Below the pieces are notes generated by a model that was given only the letters and a program-made list of their open reading frames with translations, was not told the origin of the DNA and did not search any database. This document shows, piece after piece, positions 1 through 15,033 of a DNA stretch of 64,000 bases (position 1 is the first letter of the stretch; each line of letters opens with the position of its first letter). The position numbers were made by a program, and so were the translations under genes. This stretch comes from Amaranthus tricolor (lineage: Eukaryota > Streptophyta > Magnoliopsida > Caryophyllales > Amaranthaceae), in NCBI RefSeq assembly GCF_026212465.1, contig NC_080048.1, positions 37,724,375 to 37,788,374 of the forward strand, written 5' to 3'.

Positions 1-229
1 TCTTGCTACATTTTTTTAGTCCATCCGAAAGATTTTTCTACAAATTAATTTTTTATTATAATTCACACCGTCTTTTTGATTTTTATCTCGATATCTAAAT
101 TATTTTTTCATCTCATTTATACATTTTATTTGCTTTTCCTTCCCCCATAAATCACTTTACCCATTTTTATCTTTTTCTTAGACCACTCACATTATGTCCT
201 TGTAACAAATAAAGAGAACAAAAGGAGTA
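1..229. mobile_element. MITE fragment, cut by the window edge
   Basis: The right end reads AAAGGAGTA, the reverse complement of the TACTCC start common in Stowaway-type MITEs. The interior is AT-rich and non-coding. The left end would lie outside the window, so neither the partner TIR nor a TA duplication can be checked. This is a weak call from the terminal motif alone. Confidence 0.3.
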
Positions 230-257
230 CAAGCTTCCATTTAGGCTTGAGGATCTA

Positions 258-531
258 AATAGGGAAATACCACAGGCAAATAAATGGACATAGTGACGGC
301 CACAGGACAGATTATCCAAAATCAAACCGATCCCGAGTCGTTAAAAATCTATCCAGAAAACAAAACCGTCTGTGACATGTTCTAAATCGGTCCAAACCGC
401 AAACCGCAAACCGTTAAGGTTCCAAAAAAAAATTGATGGAACCGTTGGTAGGAATCGACCCGCAAAACCGCGAATTGGGTCACCCGGACCGGACAGTCCA
501 CCTATTTGCCTTTTATGATATTTCCCTATTC
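258..531. repeat. Inverted-repeat element, MITE-like
   Basis: AATAGGGAAATA followed by AGGCAAATA near 258-283 is matched in inverted orientation at about 501-531, where CCTATTTGCC precedes TATTTCCCTATT. The roughly 270-bp interior is rich in AACCGCAAACCG-like repeats and has no reading frame. I found no convincing target-site duplication, so the element class is open. It lies downstream of the 3' end of the VPS53 gene. Confidence 0.4.
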
Positions 532-1128
532 AAATGAGAGAATTTTAAGATCATTGTAGCAAAATAAAAAATGCAACAAATAAAAAAATGTAAAATATAC
601 GGAAATTTAAAAAAAATTGTGTAATTTGCTCCGTCCCTATTCTTGATCATATGAAACTGTAAACTGGTTGCACTGCTAACATCAAAAACTATATCCGGAA
701 AACATCAGTAGAAAAAAACACTGATTGGACGATATTACTTACAAGCATGGATTCTACGAACCAGTGACAACTGACGAAACTAAACCACTCTCAGGAACTC
801 CGCGGAAAATACTTTAACAAAACTGGCCTACACAACATAATCGACAACGAACAAACTATTCATACATTATCAATATTAATCTCCATACGGAAAACAGTCT
901 CTGTCTTTCTCTGGCGAAAAATGGGAGCAGAGACGTTGTATATGGCATATTACGTTCCTTTCGCATAAAGCAGTAAACCCATAGTGCAAAATATCGTCCA
1001 CATAACTGAATCACACCCGCATGATAAAGAATTTTGAACTTACTGCAAGACAACCGCAAAATCATCTGCATTGACCTCAAAAGTCGTTTTGCAACTGAGA
1101 TTATGCACTATGGTCACTGGTAAGACCC

Positions 1129-4100
1129 TCATGGATTGAAGAGTTTTCTAAATGGTCCGTCCTTTCTGTCCTTTGCTGCTTCTGTTAGAGCAAGGAACCT
1201 CTTGAAACCTGTAGTTGCTGCTCCTCGGCCCAATGCAGCAGCTCTTGCAAGCACGTCTTCTCGAGAAGCAGCAATAGCTGATGAAGCAGGACTATTTATA
1301 GTAGGTGCTACAGGTGGGGTCGGGGCAACTGATACAGAATGAGCTGTCATTGAGGGATGTTTAATGCTTGAACCATGTTTGTTGAAGTCATCGAGTATGG
1401 TTTGTTGATCTGCCTTTTTAAGACCCTGCATTTAAGAACGTATCTTATTAGATATCATATTTAAAGTCGTACCACATGGACACATAAAAAGGCCTGTATC
1501 TGATAGCCTGAAGTTAACATGTTCGAAATTATTGGAAGCGGAAAGAACAGTTTACAATGTGGAAAAAAGAACCTACGCAGCTTATTCTCCTTCTACAAAA
1601 GAAATATGGAAGACCCACTACACATGACATATCATACTTCGAATAATACTAAGTTTGTTTTTGTCTTGATTCTTATTTTACATTCAAAAGATTATTTTTC
1701 ATTTGATGGTATAAAGGGATTTGTTTTGTTTTACACATTGATGCTTATATTTTCACTAAAATTTTCACTTACAATCAAAGTTGAGGCACCATCCACCAAA
1801 AAGTTGTATACAAACCAACTTAACTGGCATCAATATAAACAAATTATCACAAAATGACAAAACCTTTACTTCCCTCAACGCATTTTTTGTATGGGTACGT
1901 GCTGTCATCAATCAGCAACCGTAAATAGTAAACGTTTATTAGGAGTGAAGGTTGGGTACCCAAAATCAAAGTGGCAAAGTTCCAGATGTTTGGGAGAGAG
2001 TTTCTTTTTTATTCGAGGGTAGGACTAGAGAATCCCTATAGGCAAGAGGAGAGAGGGGATTAATCCTTTTTGTAGGGGGTGAGAATCGAAACCTCCATCA
2101 CAAGGATGAAAGGAGAAGCCTGCTAATGAGGAATCGCAATGCACACACTTAAACAAATTAACGAATAAAAAAGATTATTCACAACAGGAAAAGCATCCAA
2201 CAAAGAAGCAAACAAAGTAAGACCTTGAGCTCTAGAATCCGCTGAAATTCTGATGTTGTTCCTTCAGGTAATAAAGCGCGATATGTATCTGCTACAGAAT
2301 CTAAAGGTGACAAAATAACCTGTCGAACAAAGGAGAGTTAGAAAATACCACAATACTAACTAAAGTCAATACTTAAATTAGCTAACCTTCAAAAGGGCCT
2401 CAGCTTTGCTCATTTCACGGCTAATAAATTTAGAGTAGTTTGCAGCTCCTGATGTCTATAAACATATCAAACATAAAACTGATTAGTATGAGTATTATCA
2501 TGTACAAGTATTGTTGAGCTGACACCAAAATCAGACACTGGGTACACATGCAAGTACTTTCCAAATGTCCAGATATCCGATGGCAAGGTTTAATAATGAG
2601 AAAAGGTAGCCCTTTACAACAAGCTATCTCACAAACCTAGGTATTTAACTACTATAGTATTTTATAAAAAAAAAAAAAAAAAAGAACCCGAAAAAACACT
2701 ACCATATTCAAAAAGTAAAATAAACCTTCATAGCCCAATATAAAAGCAACAAGGAGAACAAATGCACAACAAAGTCAACATGTCCAGCTCCAGTCAAGTA
2801 TTGCCCTATTAATAATTTATCTGCCAAAAGATAGAGTTTTGTGATAGCAATTAATTAGGCTTTTCATCACCACAATTTCTAAAAGCCAAAAACATGTTAC
2901 TCGGTTTCTTCTTTTCACCTCATGTACCCAAGTTACATCCTTGACACTCTAACATTCGTATGACACCTTAACACCCCAATTCAAACCAAAATAATGGAAG
3001 CTTTTCACAAAATTAATGAGTCTGACACTTGGATAAATGCCCTATTCCGACATAAGCCGCTCAGTCCAAGGAGCATCAAAACCATTTTATTTGATTTATC
3101 ATAAAAAAGATCTGAAAATGGGAAGCTCATTCCCCAAAACCAAGTAGAACATCAATAATAGGAAATGGATTCCATCTACTATAATAACTTACTTGTTTAG
3201 CAAGGGACGGAACATCCAAAAGAATTGTTTTCACAGCCTGAGTATCCAAAAGCATCTGGAATTGCATCAAAAACATGTGAATCGTATATCAGTGTGATCT
3301 ATATCTATTCCACAATATCTTGAAAGATTGCAAGGAATGCTTGGAACCAAGAGTAAAAGACATGCACAATCTCTTATTATTAGCATGAATAACTATTGTA
3401 GGTAGTAGGCATGCAGAAAAATTTTGAACACCACAAAAGTTTGAGATGGGTGATATCTGAATGGAAGAGCAAAAAAAAATTCTCAAGTGTAGTTATTACT
3501 TCCATCTACAATTCTAAAAACCATGCCTCTTGCCTTGTTTCAGAGATATACCAAGAATAGGCTGTTAGCACTTTACCATTCAATACAGATATTTGAATCT
3601 TCAAGCTTAAGGGAAGACTACCTAGTAATATAACTGCACAAAGAACAAAGGAAAAATGAATGCTCAATTTGGTCAAGTACCTGCTGGGCTCCAGTTTCTG
3701 ATATCTGCTTGCATTTGAAAATGTTGAGATAGAAACGGGGACCAAGTGAAGAAGCAAGCTGCAAAAGAAACAAAAAACAAAAGAGATTAAAAAGTTTATA
3801 TACAAGGAACCTGAAACATCTGTCACACAAACAATGGAATTTTAAATATCAAAAATCAAACCTTGAATAATTTTGGTGATCATTATCTATTGCTAGGTAT
3901 TTTATTGATTAACATCAAAATAGCCTAATCCATACACTAATTGTTTGGTTGATTTATAGTAGAGAAATCAGAAATTTCTGAAAGTGGAAATTAATGGAAT
4001 TGTTTGGCAAATTAAAAGGCATAGGAATTACAATCTCAAAGTATAAATGCCCACAAAATGGACCAAGTGCCTCTACAGGAAATAAAACTTCTTGAGGTAA

Positions 4101-7100
4101 CTTCTATTTCAGTTGTCCGTACAAAAAATGAAACTTCCTTAAAACCGCATTTTCTGAAGAAGTTTCAACTTTCTGCATTCAAGTGAAAACTAATACTACA
4201 TGTTGCAATGAAACAGAAGTTTGAAAAGCATGACTCTTCACACAAAGATACACATGCAAAATTTAGTTCGAATCGATACCACTACGCATCGGTTAAAGAA
4301 ACTTGTGCAAGAAAATACTCAGCCAAGACAAAAATAAAGAACTGGATTAGCATATGGCAGACAAAAACAGTGTTTATAAAATTTACCTTGTCCAAGAAAA
4401 ACTGGAAGTAAATGGGGGACAAAAGGGTTCCAAGTACAGGTATGCTATTTTTAAGGATTGTATTAATCCCATTGACATACCTGCAAGAAAAGACACACGT
4501 CAAATGATGGCTTTGTAGCAGTAAACTACTAATGTTTACTCAAAAAAAGGAGCTAAAAGTTACTCGGATTGGTCGCCAACGCTTTCAAGAGTTGCCCAAG
4601 GAACACGCGTCATTGCAGCCATTTCAGCGTCAAATTTTGTTTCCAAACCTTGTACCAGTGTTGTCAGTGATTTTGTTATCACTGCTGAATACTCATCCTG
4701 CATTATTGCATATATTTTGAAACACGTGTAGAAATCCTGCAACTAAAAATCAGACAATACAAAACACAATTTACCTGCACTTCTGACATATCTATTCTAT
4801 CAGCAAACAACGGCTCAATACCTTTTACTATATTTTCAGCCAATTCACCAGACTGTAAACAGAAAGAAAGCAGATTAGACTATCATTATATTAGGTATTA
4901 ATACTCAATAGTATGACTAATTCCTAATACGAAGATACTCAAAAGAGAACAAATATCAAGCAAACTCACTAGAGTCCAAGTCATTGCCCATTTCTTTCAT
5001 CAGTTTCCAACTTACCAACTTCTCACAGCAAAAGCAGTGTAGGAAATTAGCAAATTTATCTGTGTCAACCCCACATGCTAAGCATAGAATTCAATATATT
5101 AACCAATGAATCCCCAAAAGAAATGCATCTCACAATCAAGAGGTCGGTTGTTCGATTGTCATTATCTCAACTTCTTATATGGGTGTGTGTGCTAATAGTT
5201 AGTTTGAGTAAAATTGGAGTTTTCTTGTGGCCTAAATTCACTTTATCAAACCTCATTTTCAAAGGCTGAGCCTCAGAGCCATTAAATTTTCAGGAAAATA
5301 AATACACAATACTCATGAGTTGGCTGAAGGAAACTCACAGTTCTATGACAGTATTCAGCTGTGTTGACGATGTAGCAGATCATCCTTTCATCTTTTTCGG
5401 ATATCTGATTAAGATATAAAAAAGAGCAATGAAAAGCCGGAAAAAACGTCATTTGTCACTGCAACGGTTGAGAATTATCAAAAACATAAAAACAGAGAAA
5501 TTAAGTGTGTTGGACCTTAATCTGGCCATCTGTTCCAGTGGCTGCAGCCACAATCCCTGTTCCACCCTTCGGCAGTCTAGCATACAGTCTGGTCGCATAT
5601 GCTTTAAGAATTTTTTGAAATACCTGATAACAGAATGCAGAATATATAATCCCAAAAGTTTTAAAACTCTTGAACTTGCAATATAAAAATCAAGAAATAC
5701 AGTAGAAAAATGGTTAGACAATCAAGGAGTAACTAGATTATCAAAGGGACATATATATAATTTAGATGCCTAAGTAGAGGTAACAATAAGCTACAAGTCA
5801 ATAGAGCAAACAGAGTTCAAAGTTCACAAAGTAATGCCCCTAGCTACCATTACTATCATGCATTTCACATCGAGAAATCATCCTTGATTATCAAATTATA
5901 TTAATTAAATACCAAATGTTCATGCAATAAATAAATAAACCTAGAACCCAAAGAACCTACAAAACTCCACTAAAGTTCAAAAAATGAGAAGACATGCACC
6001 ATCTTTTTCATCTCACAAAGATTGGAACGAATATCCTAAGTAGGGTTACAAGTAACTCAAGATAGAGTGATAAGAGCCTTTATTAATCAGACGTTCAGAT
6101 TCTGTACTCCATCTTACGTCCATGCCAAATCCTCAACACTACAAAATGGGTAGGAACAAAATGACACTTCATTTGGGACCAAAATAATAAAAAATTATTC
6201 ATAATCTGTGGAGCCGGAACTTCAATGCCTACCCTTATCTATTGTCTATTGTGATTGCTATGCAGAAATATTATTGTCTATTGTGTTTGCTATGCAATTA
6301 ATGCAATTTGAACAGTTCTTAGAAGGAATTGCTGTCCATTGTGTTTGTTGTGCAGCAATATTTATTGGAAATCATTTCCTCGGTAAATCTGATTTATGAG
6401 CATTATAAAGATGTGTGGGTATCAGGTGGAGATGGCACAGGCATGGAGCAGGTATAAGTGTATAACACAGGTATATAGCGGGGATGGGGCGGGTAAAACT
6501 ATACAAGGTGTGAATAAGGCAGCTATGGCTATGAGAAGTATACCTGATTGGATAGTGGTAGGCAATTTTAAATATGTATCCATGTGAGCAAGCATGGGTA
6601 TAACAGTTGACCTAAGGTGGTGAGAATTTTAGGTGGGTATGGGTATGGAGGGAGTACCTACACCCATTCGTGATACAACAAGATAATAGTATATTTACAC
6701 ATTTCTCTTTAGTATATCTCTATGTTTACCACGAAAAAGAAAACATGTATAAAACACAGCAAGTCCTCTTTTAGTGATAAGTCCAATAAACTACCTTAAA
6801 CAAATTAAACAATGTCTGATTCTTTGTCAAAGCACTGCACCGCTTCAAGCTTCGTCTGATTATTAGAAAAACCTAGAAATCACAATACATCTCAGTCAGT
6901 TTGTATTTTAAATTCTCGTCAATAGAAGTTGTTTATTAAAAATAAGCAACAAATGAGATTAAAAAAAGAGGCTAACATAACTAAAGTGGAACCCTTCAAA
7001 GAATGACATTTATACTCAAGGAAACCTCTTTCCCTGTATACTTCTAAACCAATGATATGGCCCTGGAAAAACGTGACCCTAGTCACAATAGACATAGCCC

Positions 7101-10100
7101 TACCTAATATATATCCCGATTTCAAAAGAAATTCTTCAAAAGAAAGTGCAACTTCTGTTATAGCTCACTTCAATAAGTTTCCAAAATGTTCTCTTTCTCT
7201 ATTCTATTAGAAAGTTGTTAGCCTTTTGAACTAAAAAATGGCGGCCCGTGCACAAAGCATAGCATGCAAAGCGAGGGTGCGGGGAAGGTCCCACTAGAAA
7301 GGTGTAATGAAGGCAAACCTAGAGAGGGCTAAAACCTCATAACAAACTCTACCAATGACCAAGTGTAAAAAAATTTTTAGATATTTTTCTTGCTCAATAA
7401 GTTATAAACAGTCCAAACAACAATAATTGATTCTGTTTCCAATTAATAGTGATCACAAGGAATCTATGCCATTAGATTGAAAATGTTTTACCTAAAAAAA
7501 GGTTCTACCAAATGGAGGTTAGAACAACTTTATAAATAAAATAATAAGTTAAATAACCATAGATATGTCTCTTTAAAAATCAAGTTCCCAGAAATTTTGT
7601 TTAGACGAGTTAACATTAGCTCATATGAGATTCAAAAAGGGCTACTAAGTTCAATTCACAACAACAAAATTGAAGAAGTTTAGATAAGTTCACTTAAGTT
7701 AAGCTAACTTCTAAAATGTTATGATATGTTCATAAGTGGTTCAATTGAGATAAAAAGAAGGCACCCACATAAGTCATAACTCAGTTTCAAAAAGGGTTCA
7801 TTCATAACTACAGTAACATTTAATAGTTTGATTAATGGAGCCTTACATGTCATCGTGTAAAATATCCCATGTTACATGAGTTCTATTTTAATTTTGAAAG
7901 TTGCGCCTAGGCATGAAGCACTATTAGTACCTCAAACATGTCAAGGCTAGGCGGTCAAAAGGTGCAGGTCAAAATGCAACAGGGCTTTCCAGAAATTATT
8001 TTAAATAAAATAATAAATATCCTTTTGCACCTCCAGAGCAGGAGGCACACCAACTGAGTAGCGCCTCACACATCGCACAATGAAGATGCTACTTGCATGT
8101 TAACTATCCTCGAGCCCCAATATTGTACTATCATCCAACAAAACAATACACACAACCATGCCCTCGTGTCATCATGCACAAAGAAGAATAAAAGGAACCC
8201 CTAACTTGGGAAGGCCAAACACAAAATGCCAATACAAACATTACCACTTTGCTATAATGAAGCTACAAAAGGAAAACAGTAGGGATCAATAACTTCATTT
8301 GAAATGAGCAATATGACATCAATTATGGAACAGGAAAAGGAGTGTCTACCTGCATGCTACTAGATAAGATATTTGTCTGACTTCCTTCTTCCGTATCCCA
8401 AGTTTCTTCCTACAGTGACAACAGAAACATAAACATCGTTCCAGATAATACAACTATATATGGGTGCATAAGAGGAATGCAAAAGATTATTTATCAAGAA
8501 AATACCTGAACAAGTTTCTCCATATACTCCATAAGTGTTTTCTCTTCCAACTCCACATACACATTTAGATGAGGTTCAAAGCAAGATGAGATAATTCCAC
8601 GAAAATTGAACTGTAAAAACACTATGAGTTTCGTTACCCTTTTCAAGTCAATTTCCAATGTAAGGTAAGATAATTAAAAATTGGTAGCTTGCAATAGTTA
8701 GGACTTGAGATACAGCACATCTTCTAAATGTAGATGCAGAATACTTTAAGAATATAAAAACCAACCATGAGAGGTCCTTTCATTCATAAAAACAGAAGTC
8801 CCTACTTTTTAAATCACAGAAACCCCGTTAAAAAACACCTCTTGCTTCTAATTTGTCTAATCATCAACCGCTTTGTGTTTCGCATAACTAATTTTGACCA
8901 GCATATTCACAGTCCCAAAAAAAATATCAACAAAGCTTTCCCCATCGGCCCACCCCCACCTCTCCAAACACCCATCATCTATTATACACCCCATCATAAG
9001 CTCCTCTCTTACCCAAACCACAACTATCACTCTTCTAATTATTTCCAAACCCTAAAACAACAACCAAATACTTGCAACTTCACCACATCATCTAATGAAA
9101 AATCAAGAAACTACCCTAGACTAGCTGGACTTGAAGAGTTTTATGGGAGAGTAAGGTGTAATGTTATGTGGAAGTAAAGGGTAGTGGTTTTAATTGAAGA
9201 GATAACCAAACACAACAAAAAAGGGATGTGTGCCACCAGGACCCGAACAAGTAAAAGTTGTAATTTTCTTTACATTAAACAAACTAGGATCAATCGAGTA
9301 TGAATCTAGATACTAAAGGCATTGACTATTGATTATTAAATTACAATTATTAAACAACAATGTCAGAGCCTTAATCCCAAAAGATTGGGGTAGTCTATAT
9401 GGCCCAATATACCAGTTCCAATGGTTGTCCACATGGATTCTTTTTCTTAGTTCATTCTGATTTTCTGTCGTCTCAAGTTGTAAGTCAAGGTCATTCGTAT
9501 CCTTTTCCACGCTTGTTCTCCAAGTTGTCTTCAGTCTTCTTCGCCCTCTTTTTAACTATCCTAGGCTCTAGCTTTCTATCATCCTTACCGATTCGTTAAT
9601 ACCCCATCATTGCACATGCCAAAACCATCTTAAACGATTTTCTTTCATTTTTTTTCTCAATATTTGCAACTCCTAAACCTTTTCTTATATCCTCGTTTCG
9701 AATTCTATCCCTCAAGATATGCCCACTCATCCATCGAAGCATTCGCATTTCCGCCACTCTCATCTTTCTAATATGATCCTTTCTAAATCCCAACATTTTG
9801 ATCCATATAGTAACGTTGGTCTAATGGTCATTCAATGTAACTTCCCCTTTAGCTTTAAGGGCATACCTTGATCACATAATACTCCAGTAGCCGCTCTCTA
9901 TTTTTGTCACCCACACTTAATTCTATGGATCACATCTTGTTGGATGTCCCCCCTACTCTGAAATATGAACCCAAGGTATTTAAAGCTTCCACTTGAAGCT
10001 ATTTCTTTATCTTCTAGCTTTATAGTGTCTCTCTTTATCTCATTTGTGCTAAAATTACACTCTATGTACTCTGTCATGCTTCGACTTAAATTGAAACCTC

Positions 10101-13100
10101 GTGACTCCAACTCTGGTCTCCATGACCTGGTAAAAAAAACTAGCCATCTTGGACTAAAACCACTTAAAGTAGGGGTAGTGTAGTATCACTGATATTTAGT
10201 TAGGGTGGTTTAGTATAGAAAGGAAACTTTGAGGTGGTTTTACACTAAAAAACCTAGATTGTACATTTATTATAAATGATTTAGCATTCAAAAACCAGAT
10301 AACTAGTCAATAAAAATCTAGCACTAATTTCAACATTCCAGTTTTAATGGTATGACATAAACTCACTAAGCATCCCTTCAAAATAGTAAGATACATCTTC
10401 ATGCACTCCCTATCAAACTTTCAAATTGCCCCTTTCCTGTCATAGAAATAAGTTGAGAGGAAAAAAAACGTTACCCCTGCTCCAGGTACAGAAAAATCTT
10501 TCAGACTGTCCTTCTCCTGTCATAACAAAAAAAAACAGATATAAGCGCCAAAACAGAAAAGACTCCATTCATTCCTTAAGAATCCTCAGGCAACACAAGA
10601 TATTTTAATATGTACATCAGTCCCACTGCCTTGGTGCGCAGCAAGCTTCTTTTCATATTTCTTTTTAATATCTGATACAGCTTGACTAAGACTATCCCCT
10701 TTATCTGTGTCGTCTGCGTCATGCTTCTCTTCTTTATTTGGTGAACTTCCACCAAACTTCTCCGCCAATTCTTCTTCAAATTCCAGAGTTCTTTGAAGTG
10801 CCTAACAATTTTTGAAGAAACAGCTGAGTGATAGAAAGGCAACAATGTGCAATTAGCAAAGAAAGCATTCAAAAAATATGGAAGATAACAATTGCAGTAT
10901 AAAAAAATTCCCCATATTGCAAAAGACAGAAACTCCAACTGCCAATCACTAAGATTCATCTCAAATTATACACCGAAAGTCAAACACAAGATGGTTTGCA
11001 AATTGTCTTGGCTTCTGGATTTTCTTCTACAAGCATGAAACGGAATCCTCCATGCACCAAAAGTTGAGCAGTGAAAATTGCAACTAACTAGTGGCTACTG
11101 AAGTAAAGACTATGATCATAAACAGATAAACGGATCTTCCTAAATGTAAAAAATTCTACTGGTATGATCTTTCTCTAACCTCAAGAAATCAAAACCTATT
11201 TTGTAGAATTTGAATAAAAAAAGATTTTCTAAATCAGACTGTGCACATGCAATTGCTCAAAGCTTTGATATCCAACTTGCATGGTATGATAAGCCTACAA
11301 ATTCTGAACTGGTTGATGCTGAAACTGAAACTTCTACAGGATATTTGAAAGTTCTAGCAGATAATTCATTCTTTAAGCAAGGAATTAAGTCGCATGAAAT
11401 GTGAATGCAAAATATTGAGTGCAAGCGTGCAGCACTGCATATTTTAATACTAGCATTGAAATGAAAAATATGAAGACAGTTTATACTAACGGAGAGTGGT
11501 GCCTAACAAATTTCTGTAATATGTATAAGTTGTTGGGAAAGAATATTTTAGTGAGGGTTTTTGTGCTTGAAACATGACCTTTTCTTGGTTCTAATATGCC
11601 TTCTAGCTCATGTATTCTTATTAACATGATTCTTGTGAATAAAATTTTCTTCAATCTTGGAAGTTATTAAAGGGCTATATTAATGCCACTTTTGTGATTT
11701 GAAATTCTGAAGTCAAGCATCTTGCCATTGTGTTTGAGTTAAGAATTACAGCCCTATCTTGTTTGCAAGTTTGGAACTAATAAAGTTCTATTTTGCAAAA
11801 TATAGAAGTTAGTATATCCAAATATTATCTCTGAAATACAAGATACATTTTGGAGGGAAATTGAATGAAACAATCTGAAGTTTTCTTGTCCAGGATTTGC
11901 TGGCATATCAGCCAAAAGATCAATCATTCAGAAACTTTCGAAGCAAATAATGTAAAACAAATAATCAATTTAGTCACCCCTTACCAGCAGCAATGTTCCC
12001 ACATCAGGTTTTTCGTTCAGGTTATTAAGTATCTCCACAAGCTGCGTCCTATAACAGCAGAGGTTTAGAAAAGAAATATCAGTAAAATAAACATTAAGTA
12101 AATAATAATGATAATCCTTTCGTTCCTATAGAAAAAATGATGAAAAAGAAACTAACTAAGATGCAAACAGGATACTAGTTCTAGTTCAGATAAACTACAT
12201 GACAAAACAGCTCGTCACAGCATTTGATTGGAAAAAAAACATGTCCAACTCCACAGGTACATGAAGAAATGAAAAGCACTGGTAGCATGCAAAGCCAGTT
12301 AGGTAAGTCATACACTCATATTATGTCACTTTATCTACCAACAAGTTTCAAATGAAAGATTACAGATATAATAGTGAATAACCAAAAGCTCAGGTAAAAT
12401 TGCTGCCTGTCAAAATTAATTATCCAACTGAACATATATAGCTAGTTCCAAATTTAAAGGTAGAGGCTATAGAGGGCAGACAATGAACCTTGTCAACTTG
12501 CAAAATTGGATGCATAGTAGATATGGGACATGCCACGAAGAAGGAAAGATTTTCCAGATCTCCTCATTTGTTCTCAATCTACGCTTAATCCACGCATATC
12601 TCCTTTCTGTTTTATCCAGCTTAGCAAGTTCTAATACACAAAACAACACAACAGTCTGGTACTATTAGTAACAGAAGCAAAGATCAAATCTTTTCATGGA
12701 TCAAGATACTAAAAGAATTATTTAATTCTGTTAAGAATAAAGAAACCGAAGTAAAGAATGCACACCAGCTCCTTCAAAGATTTGTCTATAGGAAGTAAGC
12801 TCCCTATTGCAGAAACTTTTCACAAGTTCTTCTCGTACAGAAGGCTCCAGTGCATCAACAACCAAACAAGCATCCGACAGCTGCTGTAATAAGTTAGCTT
12901 CTTCTGTCTCTTTCCCTGTACCTAAGCTGATGTCAGAGAAATACAATTATGAGAAAACAAGAGTGAATTCCATGTTTTCCACAAATTACAACAAAAGTAC
13001 AATTATTAATCCTTCCCCTTTTTTATTCTCGAGTCTCGACTACAAGTCTTTTGGAGTTGAAAGCATTTTCAAAGTTTAAATCTATACTCGAGCACAAATC

Positions 13101-14993
13101 TATGCTCTATCTAGGAAGCTAGACAATAAGTCGTTTGCATGATGATTAAGTGCAACACACATGGTTTTCAACACCTTAAGACCTCAAACTGAAAAAAGAG
13201 AGCAACAAGCCTTTCCACAAATATGAAAGAAGAAAATAGAACAAATATACCTAGAGAAGTCAGAAAATACATGAGATTTCAAGATTTGTTTAATATTCTT
13301 GAACTTCTCTCGTAATTCAGTTATTTTTGGAACATCCCTGTAGGCTTCAAAATGACTGCATAATTGATTTACAGCCTGAAATACATCAAAGAACATGGTC
13401 ATCTACAAATAAAAAAAGATCAGCAAGCAGTTAGAGGTATAAGATGATATATGGAGTTAAAGACCAATATTATTCAGCTGCTCATAGCAACAAAACCAGC
13501 AAGTGCTATAAGATGATCCAACATTAGAGTTGTGTCAATGATTGCAGACAACTTCAAATATGTGCCATTCGAGGTTTGTCAAGTAAACAAGTACATAGTT
13601 TTTTTCCAGCAACATCATTGTCACAAAGTTATGAGTACACTTGAAGTGCAAATGTTGCATATAAAGGTCAGGATACACCCTAAAAATCAGATGCATAAAC
13701 CAATAGATGCAGCAAAAAAAAAGGAAAGGAAAAGGTTCAGCTCGTATAGAACCAAAGATGTAAGCTTAAAAAATTATTGACCTCCTAAATAGAAGAAAAA
13801 TGCTTGCCCACTGGCAGCTTGGTACCTCCAATTGAGCAGCTGCCTCCTTGTATTGCCTCTTTGAAGCCATCACTTGAAGTTGCTCAACAGCAGATACTGC
13901 CAATCATTGAAAGACATCATAACTTCACTCTCAATACAAATTCGAGTATCAAATTTGACAAAATTACATATGAACCTTTGACACTATCCATGTAATAATC
14001 ACATTTATAAACATATATAACAGGAAAAGCAGTTTGGCCTTTCAAAAAATTAAGTAGAAGAGTATAAAAGTAAATGAAAAGTACAAATCAAAGCAGAAGA
14101 GAATAACAGTAAATGAAAAGTAAAATTTAAAAAACCCAGATATAATGCTTGGCAGATCCAATCAATGGAGAAAATTCATTGGGACAGGAGGGGCTCCACC
14201 CCTGAAGTACTCATATTTAATTTATATTAGAGGTTATATAAAGTTGCATCATAATAAGGGAGTAGAGTTGATTTTGATTGAATCATAACATAATTGTAGG
14301 GAGTAGGTTAGCAGTTCAAATCCCCTTCTAATATCTTTTTATCATTTTAATAATTTTTTATCACTTAAACCAAAAAACTCAAATTAACCCAACTAATAAA
14401 TTATTAAACCCAATAATATTGTTTTGTAGTGCATCTATTATCCTTCCAGCTCGACTTATATAGACCGTCTCGCTATGAGAAGGGCGCATATAATTAGCTC
14501 ATTTCTCTTATTGATCCCTTTAAGATTCTAAATGATTACGTTAAGGTAATAAGTGATCACTTCAAGACTATAAATGATCACTCTAAAGTTATATATAAAT
14601 GATCACTTTAAGACAATAAAAATCCAACAGAGATGATCTCACCATGAGACTGTCTCATTTCAAAATTTGTGTTATCCTTAAATCATTTCAGTATTTTTAT
14701 CCCTCACAACAAAAAAAACTCAAATTCAATAAAATTTTAAGGACAATAAAATTGTTTTGTAGTGCACCTAACATCGTTTTATCGTCTCAATATTTTTTAT
14801 CACTTAAACCAAAATTCTCAAAATTCAAAATATTTTAAAGCCCAATAAAACTATTTTGTAGTGCATCTAAAAAATTTAGCGGGCTCTAATTTCTAAACCA
14901 TTCTACTTGAGAAATTTATCACTTTTGGATATAATTTTCTGGTAGCAAGTTTATACTGTAAAAGATAGATTTTTTTTTCTAAGCAACTTTCTC

Positions 14994-15033
<40 letters not shown>

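Noticed and set aside
8767..9177. 136-residue plus-strand open frame in a VPS53 intron
   Set aside because: It lies antisense within the intron 8611-10474. It is rich in Asn, His, Pro and Tyr from AT/CA-rich sequence and has no domain.
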